Source: an uncultured Pelagibacteraceae bacterium (lineage in GTDB: Bacteria; Pseudomonadota; Alphaproteobacteria; Pelagibacterales; Pelagibacteraceae). Taken from it: a stretch of DNA of 49,092 nucleotides. Position numbers and translations under genes: made by a program. Below the pieces are notes generated by a model. It had not been told where the DNA came from and did no database searches. It saw only the letters and a list, made by a program, of their open reading frames with translations. Of this stretch, positions 36,030 through 44,220 are shown piece after piece. The number at the start of each line of letters is the position of its first letter. Position 1 is the stretch's first letter. The stretch is taken from NCBI GenBank assembly GCA_902625945.1, contig CACODG010000007.1:1-49092 (forward strand). Reading direction: 5' to 3'.

Positions 36030-36620
36030 TTAAATAGAGCCTTTTGTCGAAGGTATTGAGTTTTTAATTCTTTTATCAATCGCTAAAGCATCTTTTAATG
36101 ATCTAGCTAAACCTTTGTAACATGACTCGATTTTGTGGTGACTATTTTCACCATAAATATTTTCTATGTGAAGAGTAACTCCTGCTGATTGTGAAAAAGC
36201 TTGAAACCACTCTTTAAATAATTCTGTATCCATCTCGCCTAATTTTTCTACAGGTAAATTAACTTTCCAAATTAAATAAGGTCTATTTGATACATCTATA
36301 GATACTCTGCTTAAAGTTTCATCCATAGGAATCATTGTGGAGGCGTATCTTGTAATTCCTTTTCTATTACCAGCTGCTTTTTTAATAGCTTCGCCAATGG
36401 CTATGCCGGTGTCTTCGGTAGTGTGGTGTAGATCTATGTGGGTGTCGCCTTTTGCTTTAACTTCTAAATCTATAAGAGAGTGCTTTGATAATTGCTCTAA
36501 CATGTGATCTAAAAAGCCTATTCCAGTTTTAATTTTATACTTTCCTCTTCCGTCCAAATTCACCGCAACAGAGATGTTTGTCTCTTTAGTTTTCCTCGTA
36601 ATTTTTGCTTTTCTGCTCAT
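36030..36620 (-). CDS. hisB: Imidazoleglycerol-phosphate dehydratase HisB
   Basis: HisB dehydrates imidazole glycerol phosphate. It is the single-domain form, without the histidinol phosphatase found in E. coli. Manganese-binding repeats are visible as FLDHML with [12 protein letters not shown]-type sequence ([16 protein letters not shown]) and, in the second half, [21 protein letters not shown] use ATG at 36620 ([15 protein letters not shown]); a TTG at 36626 would add two residues. First gene of the leftward his run, diverging from hslV. Confidence 0.96.
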   Translation of the reverse strand: MSRKAKITRKTKETNISVAVNLDGRGKYKIKTGIGFLDHMLEQLSKHSLIDLEVKAKGDTHIDLHHTTEDTGIAIGEAIKKAAGNRKGITRYASTMIPMDETLSRVSIDVSNRPYLIWKVNLPVEKLGEMDTELFKEWFQAFSQSAGVTLHIENIYGENSHHKIESCYKGLARSLKDALAIDKRIKNSIPSTKGSI

Positions 36621-36680
36621 AAACAATACCTAATTTACCTTTGATATATATTTAAATGGTCATTTTATCAATAAATCACT

Positions 36681-36710
36681 ATTGAAGATCTAAAATTAAT
36701 CTCCACATAT
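36681..36710 (+). promoter_or_regulatory. Possible heat-shock-type promoter for hslVU
   Basis: ATTGAAG at 36681-36687 and CACATAT at 36704-36710 are 16 bp apart, a weaker match to the RpoH pattern CTTGAAA/CCCATnT than the one before dnaK. hslVU is a classic RpoH target. A start about 7 bp beyond CACATAT would fall on the hslV ATG at 36717, which would make the mRNA leaderless. Confidence 0.35.
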
Positions 36711-36716
36711 AACTTC

Positions 36717-37256
36717 ATGAATACAGCTGAAAAATGGCACGGTACTACTATTGTCCTTCTTAGAAAGGATGGAGAGACCATTGTTGCTGGTGACGGTCAA
36801 GTTAGTCTTGGTAATACGGTTTTAAAAAGTAAAGCCAAAAAAGTTAGAAAAATTGAGAGCAGGGGAGTAATCGCAGGGTTTGCTGGTTCAACTGCAGATG
36901 CCTTAACTTTATTTGAAAGACTTGAGGCGAAATTAGAAAAGCATGCTGGAAACTTACAGAGAGCAGCTGTTGAATTGGCAAAAGATTGGAGAAGTGATAA
37001 GTTTTTAAGGAGACTGGAAGCGTTGATGGCAGTAGCAGATAAAGAACACAGTTTTATTATTTCTGGTACAGGTGATGTGTTAGAGCCTGAAGACGGAATA
37101 ATTGGAATTGGATCAGGAGGAAACTACGCTCTTGCAGCAGCAAAAGTTTTAATTGAAACTGATATGAAAGCTGAAGAGATAGCAAGAAAAGCTTTAAAAG
37201 TTGCATCTGACATCTGCGTATTTACAAATAATAATGTAACGATGGAAAAAATTTAA
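36717..37256 (+). CDS. hslV: ATP-dependent protease subunit HslV (ClpQ)
   Basis: HslV is the threonine-protease core that degrades proteins unfolded by HslU. The 179-residue protein has a nine-residue propeptide, MNTAEKWHG, before the catalytic threonine of [10 protein letters not shown], a pro-sequence typical of alphaproteobacteria. [12 protein letters not shown] and [16 protein letters not shown] match the family. It is adjacent to hslU with no gap. Confidence 0.97.
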   Translation: MNTAEKWHGTTIVLLRKDGETIVAGDGQVSLGNTVLKSKAKKVRKIESRGVIAGFAGSTADALTLFERLEAKLEKHAGNLQRAAVELAKDWRSDKFLRRLEALMAVADKEHSFIISGTGDVLEPEDGIIGIGSGGNYALAAAKVLIETDMKAEEIARKALKVASDICVFTNNNVTMEKI

Positions 37257-38633
37257 ATGTCAAAATCTAAGAAAGAAACAAGTTTAAAATTAGTTAAAGG
37301 GTCAAAAACTGATAGCTCGAAGGTAAGTGCTCTTTCACCAAGAGAGATAGTTTCTGAGCTAGATAGATATGTGATAGGTCAAAAAGAAGCAAAAAAAGCT
37401 GTTGCTGTTGCACTAAGAAATAGGTGGAGAAGACAGGCTCTTACTGATGAAATGAGAGATGAGGTTTTACCAAAAAATATATTAATGATTGGACCAACAG
37501 GAGTAGGTAAAACTGAAATTTCGAGAAGACTTTCAAAATTAGCTGAAGCTCCTTTTATAAAAGTTGAAGCAACAAGATTTACTGAAGTTGGATACGTAGG
37601 AAGAGATGTTGAACAAATTGTCAGAGATTTAATAGAAATTGCTATAGCAATGGAAAGAGAAAGAAAAAGAAAAGAAGTAAAAGCTAAGGCTGAGCTAAAA
37701 GCAGAGGAAAAAGTTTTGGATGCTTTGGTTGGAAATAAAGCGAGTGTTGCAACAAGAGAAAGTTTTAGAAAAAGATTAAGAAATGGTGACTTAGATAACA
37801 ATGAAATAGAAATAGAGGTCCAAGATACATCTTCCGGATTACAAAGTTTTGAAATACCTGGTATGCCAGGAGGAAACGTTGGAATGGTAAACCTTGGAGA
37901 CATCCTTGGTAAATCTATGGGGGGCAAAAAAGGTAAAAAGAAAAAAATGACCGTCAAAGAATCTCACGGGATTTTAGTAGCCCAAGAATCAGATAAAATG
38001 ATTGAGGAAGATAAAATTATAAAAGAAGCGAAAAAGGCAACTGAAGAAAATGGAATAGTATTTTTAGATGAAATAGATAAAGTTTCAGCAAGAAGCGATA
38101 GAGTTGGAGGTGATGTTTCAAGAGAAGGGGTTCAAAGAGATCTCTTGCCTTTAATTGAAGGGACAACTGTAAGCACAAAACACGGACCAATTAAAACTGA
38201 TCATATCTTATTCATTGCCTCAGGGGCTTTTCAATTGGCTAAACCATCTGACTTATTACCTGAACTACAAGGAAGATTGCCAATAAGAGTAGAGTTAAAT
38301 GCACTCAATGAGGAGGATTTTAAAAGAATTCTAAAGGAACCTGACAACAGTTTAATAAAACAATATAAAGCTTTATTAAAAACTGAGGATGTTAATCTTG
38401 AATTTTCAGAAGATGGGATAGAAATGCTTGCTAAAATTTCAGCAGAGGTTAATTCATCGGTTGAAAACATTGGTGCAAGAAGACTACACACCATTATAGA
38501 AAAGGTTTTAGATGATATTAGTTTTAACGCGACAGATAAAGCGGGTGAAACTATTACGGTAAATAAAAAATTTGTTCAAGATAACTTAGGAAATTTAGTA
38601 AAAGATACAGATCTCTCAAAATTTATATTATAA
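37257..38633 (+). CDS. hslU: ATP-dependent protease ATPase subunit HslU (ClpY)
   Basis: HslU is the AAA+ unfoldase feeding HslV. The 458-residue protein has Walker [17 protein letters not shown] near residue 80 and Walker [17 protein letters not shown] near 265. The I-domain between them contains a glycine-rich stretch ([19 protein letters not shown]). The C-terminus ends DLSKFIL, fitting the family's docking tail. An extra 20-25 residues precede the usual [16 protein letters not shown] start. It overlaps the Smr gene by 6 bp. Confidence 0.97.
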   Translation: MSKSKKETSLKLVKGSKTDSSKVSALSPREIVSELDRYVIGQKEAKKAVAVALRNRWRRQALTDEMRDEVLPKNILMIGPTGVGKTEISRRLSKLAEAPFIKVEATRFTEVGYVGRDVEQIVRDLIEIAIAMERERKRKEVKAKAELKAEEKVLDALVGNKASVATRESFRKRLRNGDLDNNEIEIEVQDTSSGLQSFEIPGMPGGNVGMVNLGDILGKSMGGKKGKKKKMTVKESHGILVAQESDKMIEEDKIIKEAKKATEENGIVFLDEIDKVSARSDRVGGDVSREGVQRDLLPLIEGTTVSTKHGPIKTDHILFIASGAFQLAKPSDLLPELQGRLPIRVELNALNEEDFKRILKEPDNSLIKQYKALLKTEDVNLEFSEDGIEMLAKISAEVNSSVENIGARRLHTIIEKVLDDISFNATDKAGETITVNKKFVQDNLGNLVKDTDLSKFIL

Positions 38634-39047
38634 TTTTTTAAATTTTATAATAATTGCGCCTTCGCCGCCGTCTTTGGTCTCAGCTTCCTTAATAGAAATA
38701 ATAAGTTTATTTAACTCAGGATCTGATTTGATAAAATCTGGAACTGAATATTTTAACTTACCTAAATCTTTGGAAGCGTAAGTATCTTTATAATTAGTAG
38801 AATGTAATCCTTTCCCAGTAATTAATAACAACTCTTTATATCTACTTTCCTTACAAAAAAAAATTATCTCCTTAACTTTATTATTTGCTTCATTTAAAGA
38901 GAAACCATGAAGATCATATTTAAATCTTTCTCTCCTATTATCTTTGTCTTGTGATTTAGACTCTTTATCGTAAATATCTGAAGGATTTTTTATATAATCT
39001 TGCCAAGTTTCTTTATCATCAAGTGAAAGATCTTTTTTTTTTATCAC
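38628..39047 (-). CDS. Smr-domain protein
   Basis: The protein has a charged N-terminal third ([16 protein letters not shown], typical of alphaproteobacterial Smr proteins) and a C-terminal Smr domain. Signatures are [30 protein letters not shown] and [11 protein letters not shown]. Smr domains in other proteins bind or nick nucleic acids; the role here is not known. The usual H-G-R/K loop reads TGKGLHS. I choose GTG at 39047 because it overlaps the Tim44-like stop as GTGA; a longer frame from TTG at 39074 overlaps that gene by 31 bp. The end overlaps hslU by 6 bp. Confidence 0.88.
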   Translation of the reverse strand: MIKKKDLSLDDKETWQDYIKNPSDIYDKESKSQDKDNRRERFKYDLHGFSLNEANNKVKEIIFFCKESRYKELLLITGKGLHSTNYKDTYASKDLGKLKYSVPDFIKSDPELNKLIISIKEAETKDGGEGAIIIKFKKL

Positions 39048-39646
39048 TTGCTGATAATTTCGGCGAGATACCAATTAGGACTTTTATTATTTATATTTTT
39101 TTTGAATTTCCAGCTATCAGTAACAAATTTAATTTTATCTGGGTTCCCTTCAATAATTTGATTATCTTTATTCTTTTTAACAGATATCACTTCTGCTACA
39201 AATCGTACTGTAGCAAACAAATTGTCTTTAATTTTTTCATATTTTTCTACTGATGACTCTTTTACACCAATAAAAGTAAAATCTGACTTTATATTTTCTT
39301 TATTTCTAGCTTTAATAGCTTCTGAAAAATTAGAAAACATATTTGGTGCGAGTAAAGCTTTTAATTTAATAAGGTCTCCATTTGCAAAAGAGGTAAGAAT
39401 AGACTCGTATGCTATTTCTGCCCCTCTTAAGAAGTCTTTTTTATCTTTACCCTCTAAAACTTCTAAATTTTGTTCAACAGGTTTAGTATCATTTTGTGGA
39501 ATGCTGAATTTCTTTTCAGCGAAGTTTGGATACACTTTGGACTCATGGCCAGTTTTTCTTCCTAATATACTTCTTAAGCGCAAAATGATAAATCCCGCGA
39601 TCATTCCTAATAAAATTATGTCTAAATACCCAAAACTATTACTCAT
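39044..39646 (-). CDS. Tim44-like domain protein
   Basis: The protein has one N-terminal membrane anchor (GYLDIILLGMIAGFIIL) followed by a charged linker. The C-terminal Tim44-like domain is about residues 75-200 (FLRGAEIAYESILTSFANGDLIKLKALL, then the curved-sheet part ending SPNWYLAEII). It resembles the bacterial relative of the mitochondrial import protein Tim44. In alphaproteobacteria this gene lies beside fxsA and secB, as here. ATG 39646 gives MSNSFGYLDI, matching relatives; ATG 39664 is an upstream alternative. An inner-membrane or periplasm-facing role is inferred. Confidence 0.86.
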   Translation of the reverse strand: MSNSFGYLDIILLGMIAGFIILRLRSILGRKTGHESKVYPNFAEKKFSIPQNDTKPVEQNLEVLEGKDKKDFLRGAEIAYESILTSFANGDLIKLKALLAPNMFSNFSEAIKARNKENIKSDFTFIGVKESSVEKYEKIKDNLFATVRFVAEVISVKKNKDNQIIEGNPDKIKFVTDSWKFKKNINNKSPNWYLAEIISK

Positions 39647-39690
39647 AATTTGATAAATATACATGAATAATATAATTTTGTATCAGACAA

Positions 39691-40113
39691 ATGAACACAT
39701 TTTTCTTAATTTTTGTTATTTTACCAGCCTTGGAGATATTTTTGATGATCAAAATTGGAGGTGAAATAGGAGCTTTAAATACTGTAGGGCTTATATTTTT
39801 AACGGCTTTTGTAGGAATTTTTTATGCGAGGATTCAAGGATTGCAAACTTTAAAATCAGGTTTAACAAATATTTATCAAAATAAGGCACCGGTTTATGAA
39901 ATTATATCGGGTGCATCAATAGCATTCGCTGCTTTATTGTTAATTATACCTGGCTTTTTTACAGATATAATTGGATTTTTAATTTTAATACCTTTTACAA
40001 GAAATTTACTATTAAAGTTTTTTTTAAGAAATAAAAAAGAAACTAATCATGAGAAAAATAACGAAAATACCATAGATGGTGAAATAGTTAATAAAGATAA
40101 AGATGAGTTATAA
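39691..40113 (+). CDS. fxsA: FxsA family membrane protein
   Basis: The 140-residue protein has three to four membrane segments and the FxsA features: FVILPALEIFLMIKIGGEIGA at the start, then FVGIFYARIQGLQTL and LIIPGFFTDIIGFLILIPFTRNLL. FxsA was named for suppressing exclusion of phage T7 by the F plasmid; its normal role is unclear. The polar C-terminal tail is cytoplasmic by the charge pattern. It overlaps secB by 11 bp and diverges from the Tim44-like gene. Confidence 0.93.
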   Translation: MNTFFLIFVILPALEIFLMIKIGGEIGALNTVGLIFLTAFVGIFYARIQGLQTLKSGLTNIYQNKAPVYEIISGASIAFAALLLIIPGFFTDIIGFLILIPFTRNLLLKFFLRNKKETNHEKNNENTIDGEIVNKDKDEL

Positions 40114-40522
40114 AATAATTGGAAAATATATTAAAGAACTTAATTTTAATATTCCTAATACTAAAACTTTTTTTTTACTATCAAAAGATATAAAGAATTA
40201 CAAAATTAAAATTGATATAAACAGCAACAAAATAAATCAAAATGTTATTGAAGTTTTAACTTCACTCACTTTATCACCAGTAAAAAATGATTTTGATGAG
40301 ATAAATACATTGATTATTTTTGCCGCAGTTATTGAGATACAAAATGATAAAATTCAAAATAAAGAGCTTGAGAATATTATTTTGGTAGATGTTCCTTCAA
40401 AGATATATGGCGATCTTAGAAAGATATTTATAGATTTATTTGAAAAATCAGGGTTTAAAGATATAAAAATAAGTGAAAAAGTAGATTTCCAAGAACTTTA
40501 TAAAATGAGAAAGGTTCAGTAA
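40103..40522 (+). CDS. secB: Protein-export chaperone SecB
   Basis: SecB holds preproteins unfolded and passes them to SecA. The 139-residue protein is divergent but fits the family: YIKELNFNIPNTKTFFLL at the start, alternating strands (KIKIDINSNKI, VLTSLTLSP), and the helical end. The family's conserved acidic SecA-binding patch is plausible in LENIILVDVPSKIYGDLRKI. The fxsA-secB-dnaQ neighbourhood is the usual alphaproteobacterial one and settles the call. Its end overlaps dnaQ by 7 bp. Confidence 0.87.
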   Translation: MSYKIIGKYIKELNFNIPNTKTFFLLSKDIKNYKIKIDINSNKINQNVIEVLTSLTLSPVKNDFDEINTLIIFAAVIEIQNDKIQNKELENIILVDVPSKIYGDLRKIFIDLFEKSGFKDIKISEKVDFQELYKMRKVQ

Positions 40523-41175
40523 AAATTCTTTTTTAGTTCTTTTTTTAGAAAATCCTTGTGAAGATTTAATTCATCCTTTTTAATGTTCAAAACTGTTTTA
40601 TTGTAACCATTATTTTTAATAAAGTTTTGTTCAGTAATATTAGACGAAAGATTAAATTTAGGTTCTTTAACATCTAATAAATTTATATATACTTCTCTTA
40701 ACAATTCACAATCTAATAGAGCATTATGTTTTGTTCTCTTAGACAGATCGATATTGAATCTCTTACAAAGAGCATCTAAAGAATTGGATGTACCTGGAAA
40801 TTTATTCCTTGCAATTTCTAGTGAGTCAATAATCATATCTCTATCAATCAATTCTTTTTTGATTTGACTAAGTTCACCATTTAAAAAACTCAGATCAAAA
40901 GGAGCATTATGGATAATAATTTTTTTTCCTTTTATGAACAATAAAAAATCATCCGCTACCGTTTCAAATATTTCCTTATCTGAAAGAAATTTTTCTGAGA
41001 AGCCATGAACTTTGAATGCTTCCTCAGGCATATTTCTTTTGGGATTAATTACTTTATGAAATACCTTACCAGTTGCGACAAGATCTTTTGTTTCAATACA
41101 TGCGATTTCTACAACTTTATGACCATCTTTAAATGACAAACCTGTAGTTTCTGTATCTAAAAAAACTTCACTCAT
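40516..41175 (-). CDS. dnaQ: DNA polymerase III epsilon subunit (proofreading exonuclease)
   Basis: DnaQ is the 3'-5' proofreading exonuclease of the replicative polymerase. ExoI is EVFLDTETTG, with the two metal-binding acidic residues. ExoII is HNAPFDLSFLN near residue 92. ExoIII is KHNALLDCELLREVY near 155, with the HxAxxD form. The protein is shorter at the C-terminus than in E. coli. I use ATG 41175; a TTG at 41184 would add MRN. It overlaps coaE by 8 bp. Confidence 0.95.
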   Translation of the reverse strand: MSEVFLDTETTGLSFKDGHKVVEIACIETKDLVATGKVFHKVINPKRNMPEEAFKVHGFSEKFLSDKEIFETVADDFLLFIKGKKIIIHNAPFDLSFLNGELSQIKKELIDRDMIIDSLEIARNKFPGTSNSLDALCKRFNIDLSKRTKHNALLDCELLREVYINLLDVKEPKFNLSSNITEQNFIKNNGYNKTVLNIKKDELNLHKDFLKKELKKNFY

Positions 41176-41734
41176 ATTTCTCAAATATATCTAATAAATT
41201 CCTTTTTAAAATCTTTAAATTTTTTTCATTAACAACTACATGATTACAATATTTAGCTTTTTTAGCATCACTTAGTTGTTTACTATTTAATATTTCAAAA
41301 AGGTCTTTGCTTCCTCCTTTGATGTGAAATCTCTTTAATCTAATGTTTTTTTTTGCTTTGATAAAAAAAATCACATCAAAATGTTTCATTAATTTACTTT
41401 CCACTAAGAGAGGGATCTCAAAAAAAATAAATTTTTGCTTTTTATTTTTTTTAGTAAACTTGATCATTTCCTTTCTTACGAGGGGGTGTAAGATTCTTTC
41501 AAGGATTTTTATATTAGATTTATCTTTAAGAATTTTTAATCTTAAGAATTTCTTTAAATTTACTCTATTAGGAATATTAAGTCTTTTTTTTATTTGCGCC
41601 TTGAATTTATTTTTTTTATACATTTGTTTAACAATTTTATCAGCACTGAAAAGGGGGCCTTTTTTGAAGGATAAAATTCTACTAGCAACTGTTTTTCCAG
41701 AGGCAAGAGATCCTGTAATTCCAATCTTAATCAT
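41168..41734 (-). CDS. coaE: Dephospho-CoA kinase
   Basis: CoaE phosphorylates dephospho-CoA in the last step of coenzyme A synthesis. The 188-residue P-loop kinase has IGITGSLASGKTVASRIL at its start, the substrate aspartate in FSADKIVKQMY, and HPLVRKEM near 82, all family marks. The rest is exceptionally lysine-rich. It overlaps aroE by 4 bp and dnaQ by 8 bp, part of the conserved maf-aroE-coaE-dnaQ string. Confidence 0.95.
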   Translation of the reverse strand: MIKIGITGSLASGKTVASRILSFKKGPLFSADKIVKQMYKKNKFKAQIKKRLNIPNRVNLKKFLRLKILKDKSNIKILERILHPLVRKEMIKFTKKNKKQKFIFFEIPLLVESKLMKHFDVIFFIKAKKNIRLKRFHIKGGSKDLFEILNSKQLSDAKKAKYCNHVVVNEKNLKILKRNLLDIFEKYE

Positions 41735-42552
41735 TTTAATTTTGAGATCAGGAGGTCAATCAGCTTCTGATCAATTTCAGGGTTAATTTTATTCCACAAG
41801 TAAAAAGCTTTCTGACCTTGGTAAATAAACATATCTAGACCATTAAATACCTTAATATTTTTATCCCTTAAATATTTTAATGTTTTTGTCTCCAATGGAT
41901 TATAAATTGTATCAATATAAATTAAATTCTCTTTTGTAAGTTCAAAATCAAAATTAAATTCTTGGCCACCTTTAAGACCTAAGCTAGTGGCATTTATAAC
42001 AATATCATAATTTTTAATTTCATTTTTTAAGTTTTTCCATTCAATAATATCTAAATTTTTATATCTTTTTTTTAAAAAAATACATTTTTCGATAGTCCTA
42101 TTGACTATTGAGATGCTCTTTAAACCTGATTTTTTCAGAGATAGAATGACGGACGGCGAAACTCCACCTGCTCCGATTACAAGGCCTTTCATTTTATGAA
42201 CATTGTCTAATGCCTTTAAGTAAGCTGCTTGTAATCCGAACACATCTGTATTATCGCCAACTATTGAACCGTTACTATCAAGATACAAAGTGTTAACTGA
42301 ATTTGTTAATTCAGCGTCATTAACAAGAATATCTAGATAAGGAACAATTTTTTGTTTATATGGTAAAGTAATATTAATTCCGACTAGTTTCTCGTCTTTT
42401 ATTTGTTTTACTATATCAATTAGTTCTTTTTCCTCTGTGTCTATAATCGAATAAGTTGCGTCTATTTTATATTTATTAAACCAATAATTATGAAGCACTG
42501 GAGATAACGAGTGTTTAATGGGATTTCCGATTATTCCAAATTTTTTTGTCAT
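41731..42552 (-). CDS. aroE: Shikimate dehydrogenase
   Basis: AroE reduces 3-dehydroshikimate to shikimate for aromatic amino-acid synthesis. The 273-residue protein has IGNPIKHSLSPVLHNYWF (shikimate-binding serines), NITLPYKQKIVPYLD with the catalytic lysine, and DNTDVFGL with the catalytic aspartate. The nucleotide-binding loop is GLVIGAGGVSPSVILSL. It shares one base with maf and overlaps coaE by four. Confidence 0.96.
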   Translation of the reverse strand: MTKKFGIIGNPIKHSLSPVLHNYWFNKYKIDATYSIIDTEEKELIDIVKQIKDEKLVGINITLPYKQKIVPYLDILVNDAELTNSVNTLYLDSNGSIVGDNTDVFGLQAAYLKALDNVHKMKGLVIGAGGVSPSVILSLKKSGLKSISIVNRTIEKCIFLKKRYKNLDIIEWKNLKNEIKNYDIVINATSLGLKGGQEFNFDFELTKENLIYIDTIYNPLETKTLKYLRDKNIKVFNGLDMFIYQGQKAFYLWNKINPEIDQKLIDLLISKLK

Positions 42553-43133
42553 TATTTATTTTGTTTAATATAATTGATTATATCTTTTATAGGCAAACCC
42601 ATTATAGAATTCTGGTCGCCTTTTATATAATCAAATAAGTCTAGCCCATCAGCCTCTACTTGATACACACCGTAAGCTAGTAAAGTTTTAGTCTCAATTT
42701 TGCTTAAGTAATCTGATATTTGTTTTTCTGATAAATTCTTCATTTTTAATTCGGAAGTGTCCGAATGGTTCCATATCATAGCACCATTTTTTGAAATACA
42801 AACTGAGCTTATAAGATAGTGTTTTGAGTCATTAAGTTTTTTAAGTATTAAAAGAGCTTCTTCTCTTGATTTTGGTTTGTTTATTAACTCATCGTTAAGT
42901 GAGATAACGCTGTCAGCTCCTAAAACTAATTTATTGGGATTGTTGTTACTTACTTTAACAGATTTTATTTCGGCTAAGTTTTTGGAAATTAATAAAGGAT
43001 CTGCTCCTTCAGCTATAAGTGATGCTTTCACTTCATCTTCGTCTACATTAGATACTATTACCTCAAAATCAATATTATGATCTTCCAAAATTTTCTTTCT
43101 TACACCACTTTTAGATGCTAAAATTAATTTCAT
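42552..43133 (-). CDS. maf: Maf-family nucleotide pyrophosphatase
   Basis: Maf proteins hydrolyse non-canonical or modified nucleoside triphosphates. The 193-residue protein starts LILASKSGVRKKILEDHNIDF. The family usually has S-x-R-R at this site, and here it reads SGVRK, so one arginine is displaced. LGADSVISLNDELINKPKSREEA and the end motif VEADGLDLFDYIKGDQNSIMGLP are normal. Its substrate (dTTP/UTP or m7GTP class) is not clear from sequence. It overlaps ppsR by 4 bp. Confidence 0.93.
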   Translation of the reverse strand: MKLILASKSGVRKKILEDHNIDFEVIVSNVDEDEVKASLIAEGADPLLISKNLAEIKSVKVSNNNPNKLVLGADSVISLNDELINKPKSREEALLILKKLNDSKHYLISSVCISKNGAMIWNHSDTSELKMKNLSEKQISDYLSKIETKTLLAYGVYQVEADGLDLFDYIKGDQNSIMGLPIKDIINYIKQNK

Positions 43134-43948
43134 TTATTTTTCTTTATTTCGATTATTTTTAAAATTGATGCTGCAGTTTCTTCAACAGATTTTCTTGTTA
43201 CATCGATTGTTGGCCAGTTATTTTTTTTAAAAAGATTTTTTGAATCATTTACCTCCTTTTTGATAAATTCAGGATCTGTATATTCTTTCAATTTATGGTC
43301 TTGCATAATGGCCACTCTGTTTCTTCTAATATCTGCTAACCTTTCCGGATCTGCTACTAAACCTACAATGCAGGCTTTTTTATTATGAATTAAACTTTCA
43401 GGTATTTTTTGATTTAAAACTAAAGGAATGTTAATTGTTTTATACCCTCTGTTAGCAAGGTAAATTGATGTTGGGGTTTTGCTGGTCCTGCTCACACCTA
43501 ATAGTATGACATCGGCATTATTTATATCGTCAACTTTTTTTCCATCATCATGAGACATTGTGAATTGTATTGCTTCGATTCTTTTATAATAGTCATCGTC
43601 TAAAACGTGTTGCGCACTTGGTTTATGAATCGCTTTCTGATTTAGTAATTTAGAAAAACTAAGTATTAAGTTTCCTAGAATTCCGAAACAAGGCACTTTG
43701 TTTTTCTCACTTTGACCTGAGATATATTTTGCCAGTTTAGTCTCGACTATAGTGTATAAAATTAAAGAGTTTTCCCGTGATACACATTCATCAATTATCT
43801 TATTAATTTGATGTTCTGTTCTTACAAAAGCAAATTCTTTTTTCTCATATTCAAAGTTGGAGAATTGTGACTTAAGTGATAAAAAAATTCTATCCAGGGT
43901 TTCACCGGTAGAGTCAGACACAAGATATACATTGTATTTTTCGTTCAT
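43130..43948 (-). CDS. ppsR: Pyruvate,phosphate dikinase / PEP synthase regulatory protein (DUF299)
   Basis: These proteins are ADP-dependent kinases and Pi-dependent phosphorylases that switch PPDK or PEP synthase off and on. The 272-residue protein opens YNVYLVSDSTGETLDRIFLSL and has the P-loop VILLGVSRTSKTPTSIYLANRGYKTINIPLV near residues 148-178, both diagnostic. It corresponds to the 'RP001' gene that flanks the replication origin in Caulobacter. It is transcribed away from the 272-bp gap to its right. Confidence 0.94.
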   Translation of the reverse strand: MNEKYNVYLVSDSTGETLDRIFLSLKSQFSNFEYEKKEFAFVRTEHQINKIIDECVSRENSLILYTIVETKLAKYISGQSEKNKVPCFGILGNLILSFSKLLNQKAIHKPSAQHVLDDDYYKRIEAIQFTMSHDDGKKVDDINNADVILLGVSRTSKTPTSIYLANRGYKTINIPLVLNQKIPESLIHNKKACIVGLVADPERLADIRRNRVAIMQDHKLKEYTDPEFIKKEVNDSKNLFKKNNWPTIDVTRKSVEETAASILKIIEIKKNK

Positions 43949-44016
43949 ATATTTGTTAATAAATAAATGATAAGCATCGTTTTTCCACCTAATTTAGCTT
44001 GGAAACAAAATAAATT

Positions 44017-44044
44017 AACATTAATCAACATTATTTGAACATTT
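44017..44044. repeat. Three AACATT(A/T) repeats at helical spacing within the candidate oriC
   Basis: AACATTA at 44017-44023, AACATTA at 44027-44033 and AACATTT at 44038-44044 start 10 and 11 bp apart, placing them on one face of the helix. They could be sites for a cooperative origin-binding protein; the protein is unknown. Confidence 0.5.
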
Positions 44045-44051
44045 TATTCTA

Positions 44052-44060
44052 TGTTTATAA
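44052..44060 (-). promoter_or_regulatory. DnaA-box-like site (TTATAAACA on the minus strand)
   Basis: TGTTTATAA on the plus strand; the minus-strand 9-mer TTATAAACA differs from TTATNCACA only at position 6. An identical copy lies 23 bp to the right. Confidence 0.4.
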
Positions 44061-44074
44061 TTTTGTTTTACTAG

Positions 44075-44083
44075 TGTTTATAA
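44075..44083 (-). promoter_or_regulatory. DnaA-box-like site, second copy of TTATAAACA
   Basis: Identical 9-mer and orientation to the site at 44052-44060, one mismatch from TTATNCACA. Confidence 0.4.
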
Positions 44084-44148
44084 GATTAATAAAGTCTGTA
44101 AAAAAGAGCTTTTTCGAAACTAAATTATTAACTTGTACATGTATAAAC

Positions 44149-44157
44149 TATGTATAA
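44149..44157 (-). promoter_or_regulatory. DnaA-box-like site (TTATACATA) with an ATGTATAAA direct repeat
   Basis: TATGTATAA on the plus strand is one mismatch from the DnaA consensus on the minus strand. The core ATGTATAAA occurs twice, at 44139-44147 and 44150-44158, 11 bp apart, again one helical turn. Confidence 0.4.
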
Positions 44158-44220
44158 AAAATTATATGAGTATTAAACACGTCCTACTACTTAAACTAGG
44201 TAATAAAAAAGCTATTTAGT

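Larger units (their letters stand above)
43949..44220. other. Candidate chromosomal replication origin (oriC)
   Basis: This 272-bp gap lies between ppsR (leftward) and hemE (rightward). In Caulobacter crescentus the mapped origin lies in exactly this gap. The whole flanking order is shared (ppsR-maf-aroE-coaE-dnaQ on one side, hemE-hemH-rho on the other). The gap is very A+T-rich and contains four TGTWTATAA-like repeats, three AACATT repeats at 10-11 bp spacing and an AAAAAGAGCTTTTT palindrome (44101-44114). No perfect DnaA box TTATNCACA is present. hemE and ppsR promoters must also be here. No gene is seen. Confidence 0.72.

Noticed and set aside
37379-37957. Long open frame of 192 codons on the minus strand inside hslU.
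   Set aside because: It lies wholly antisense to a well-conserved gene, its translation is serine/phenylalanine-rich low complexity, and it has no family motif. It is a by-product of codon bias.
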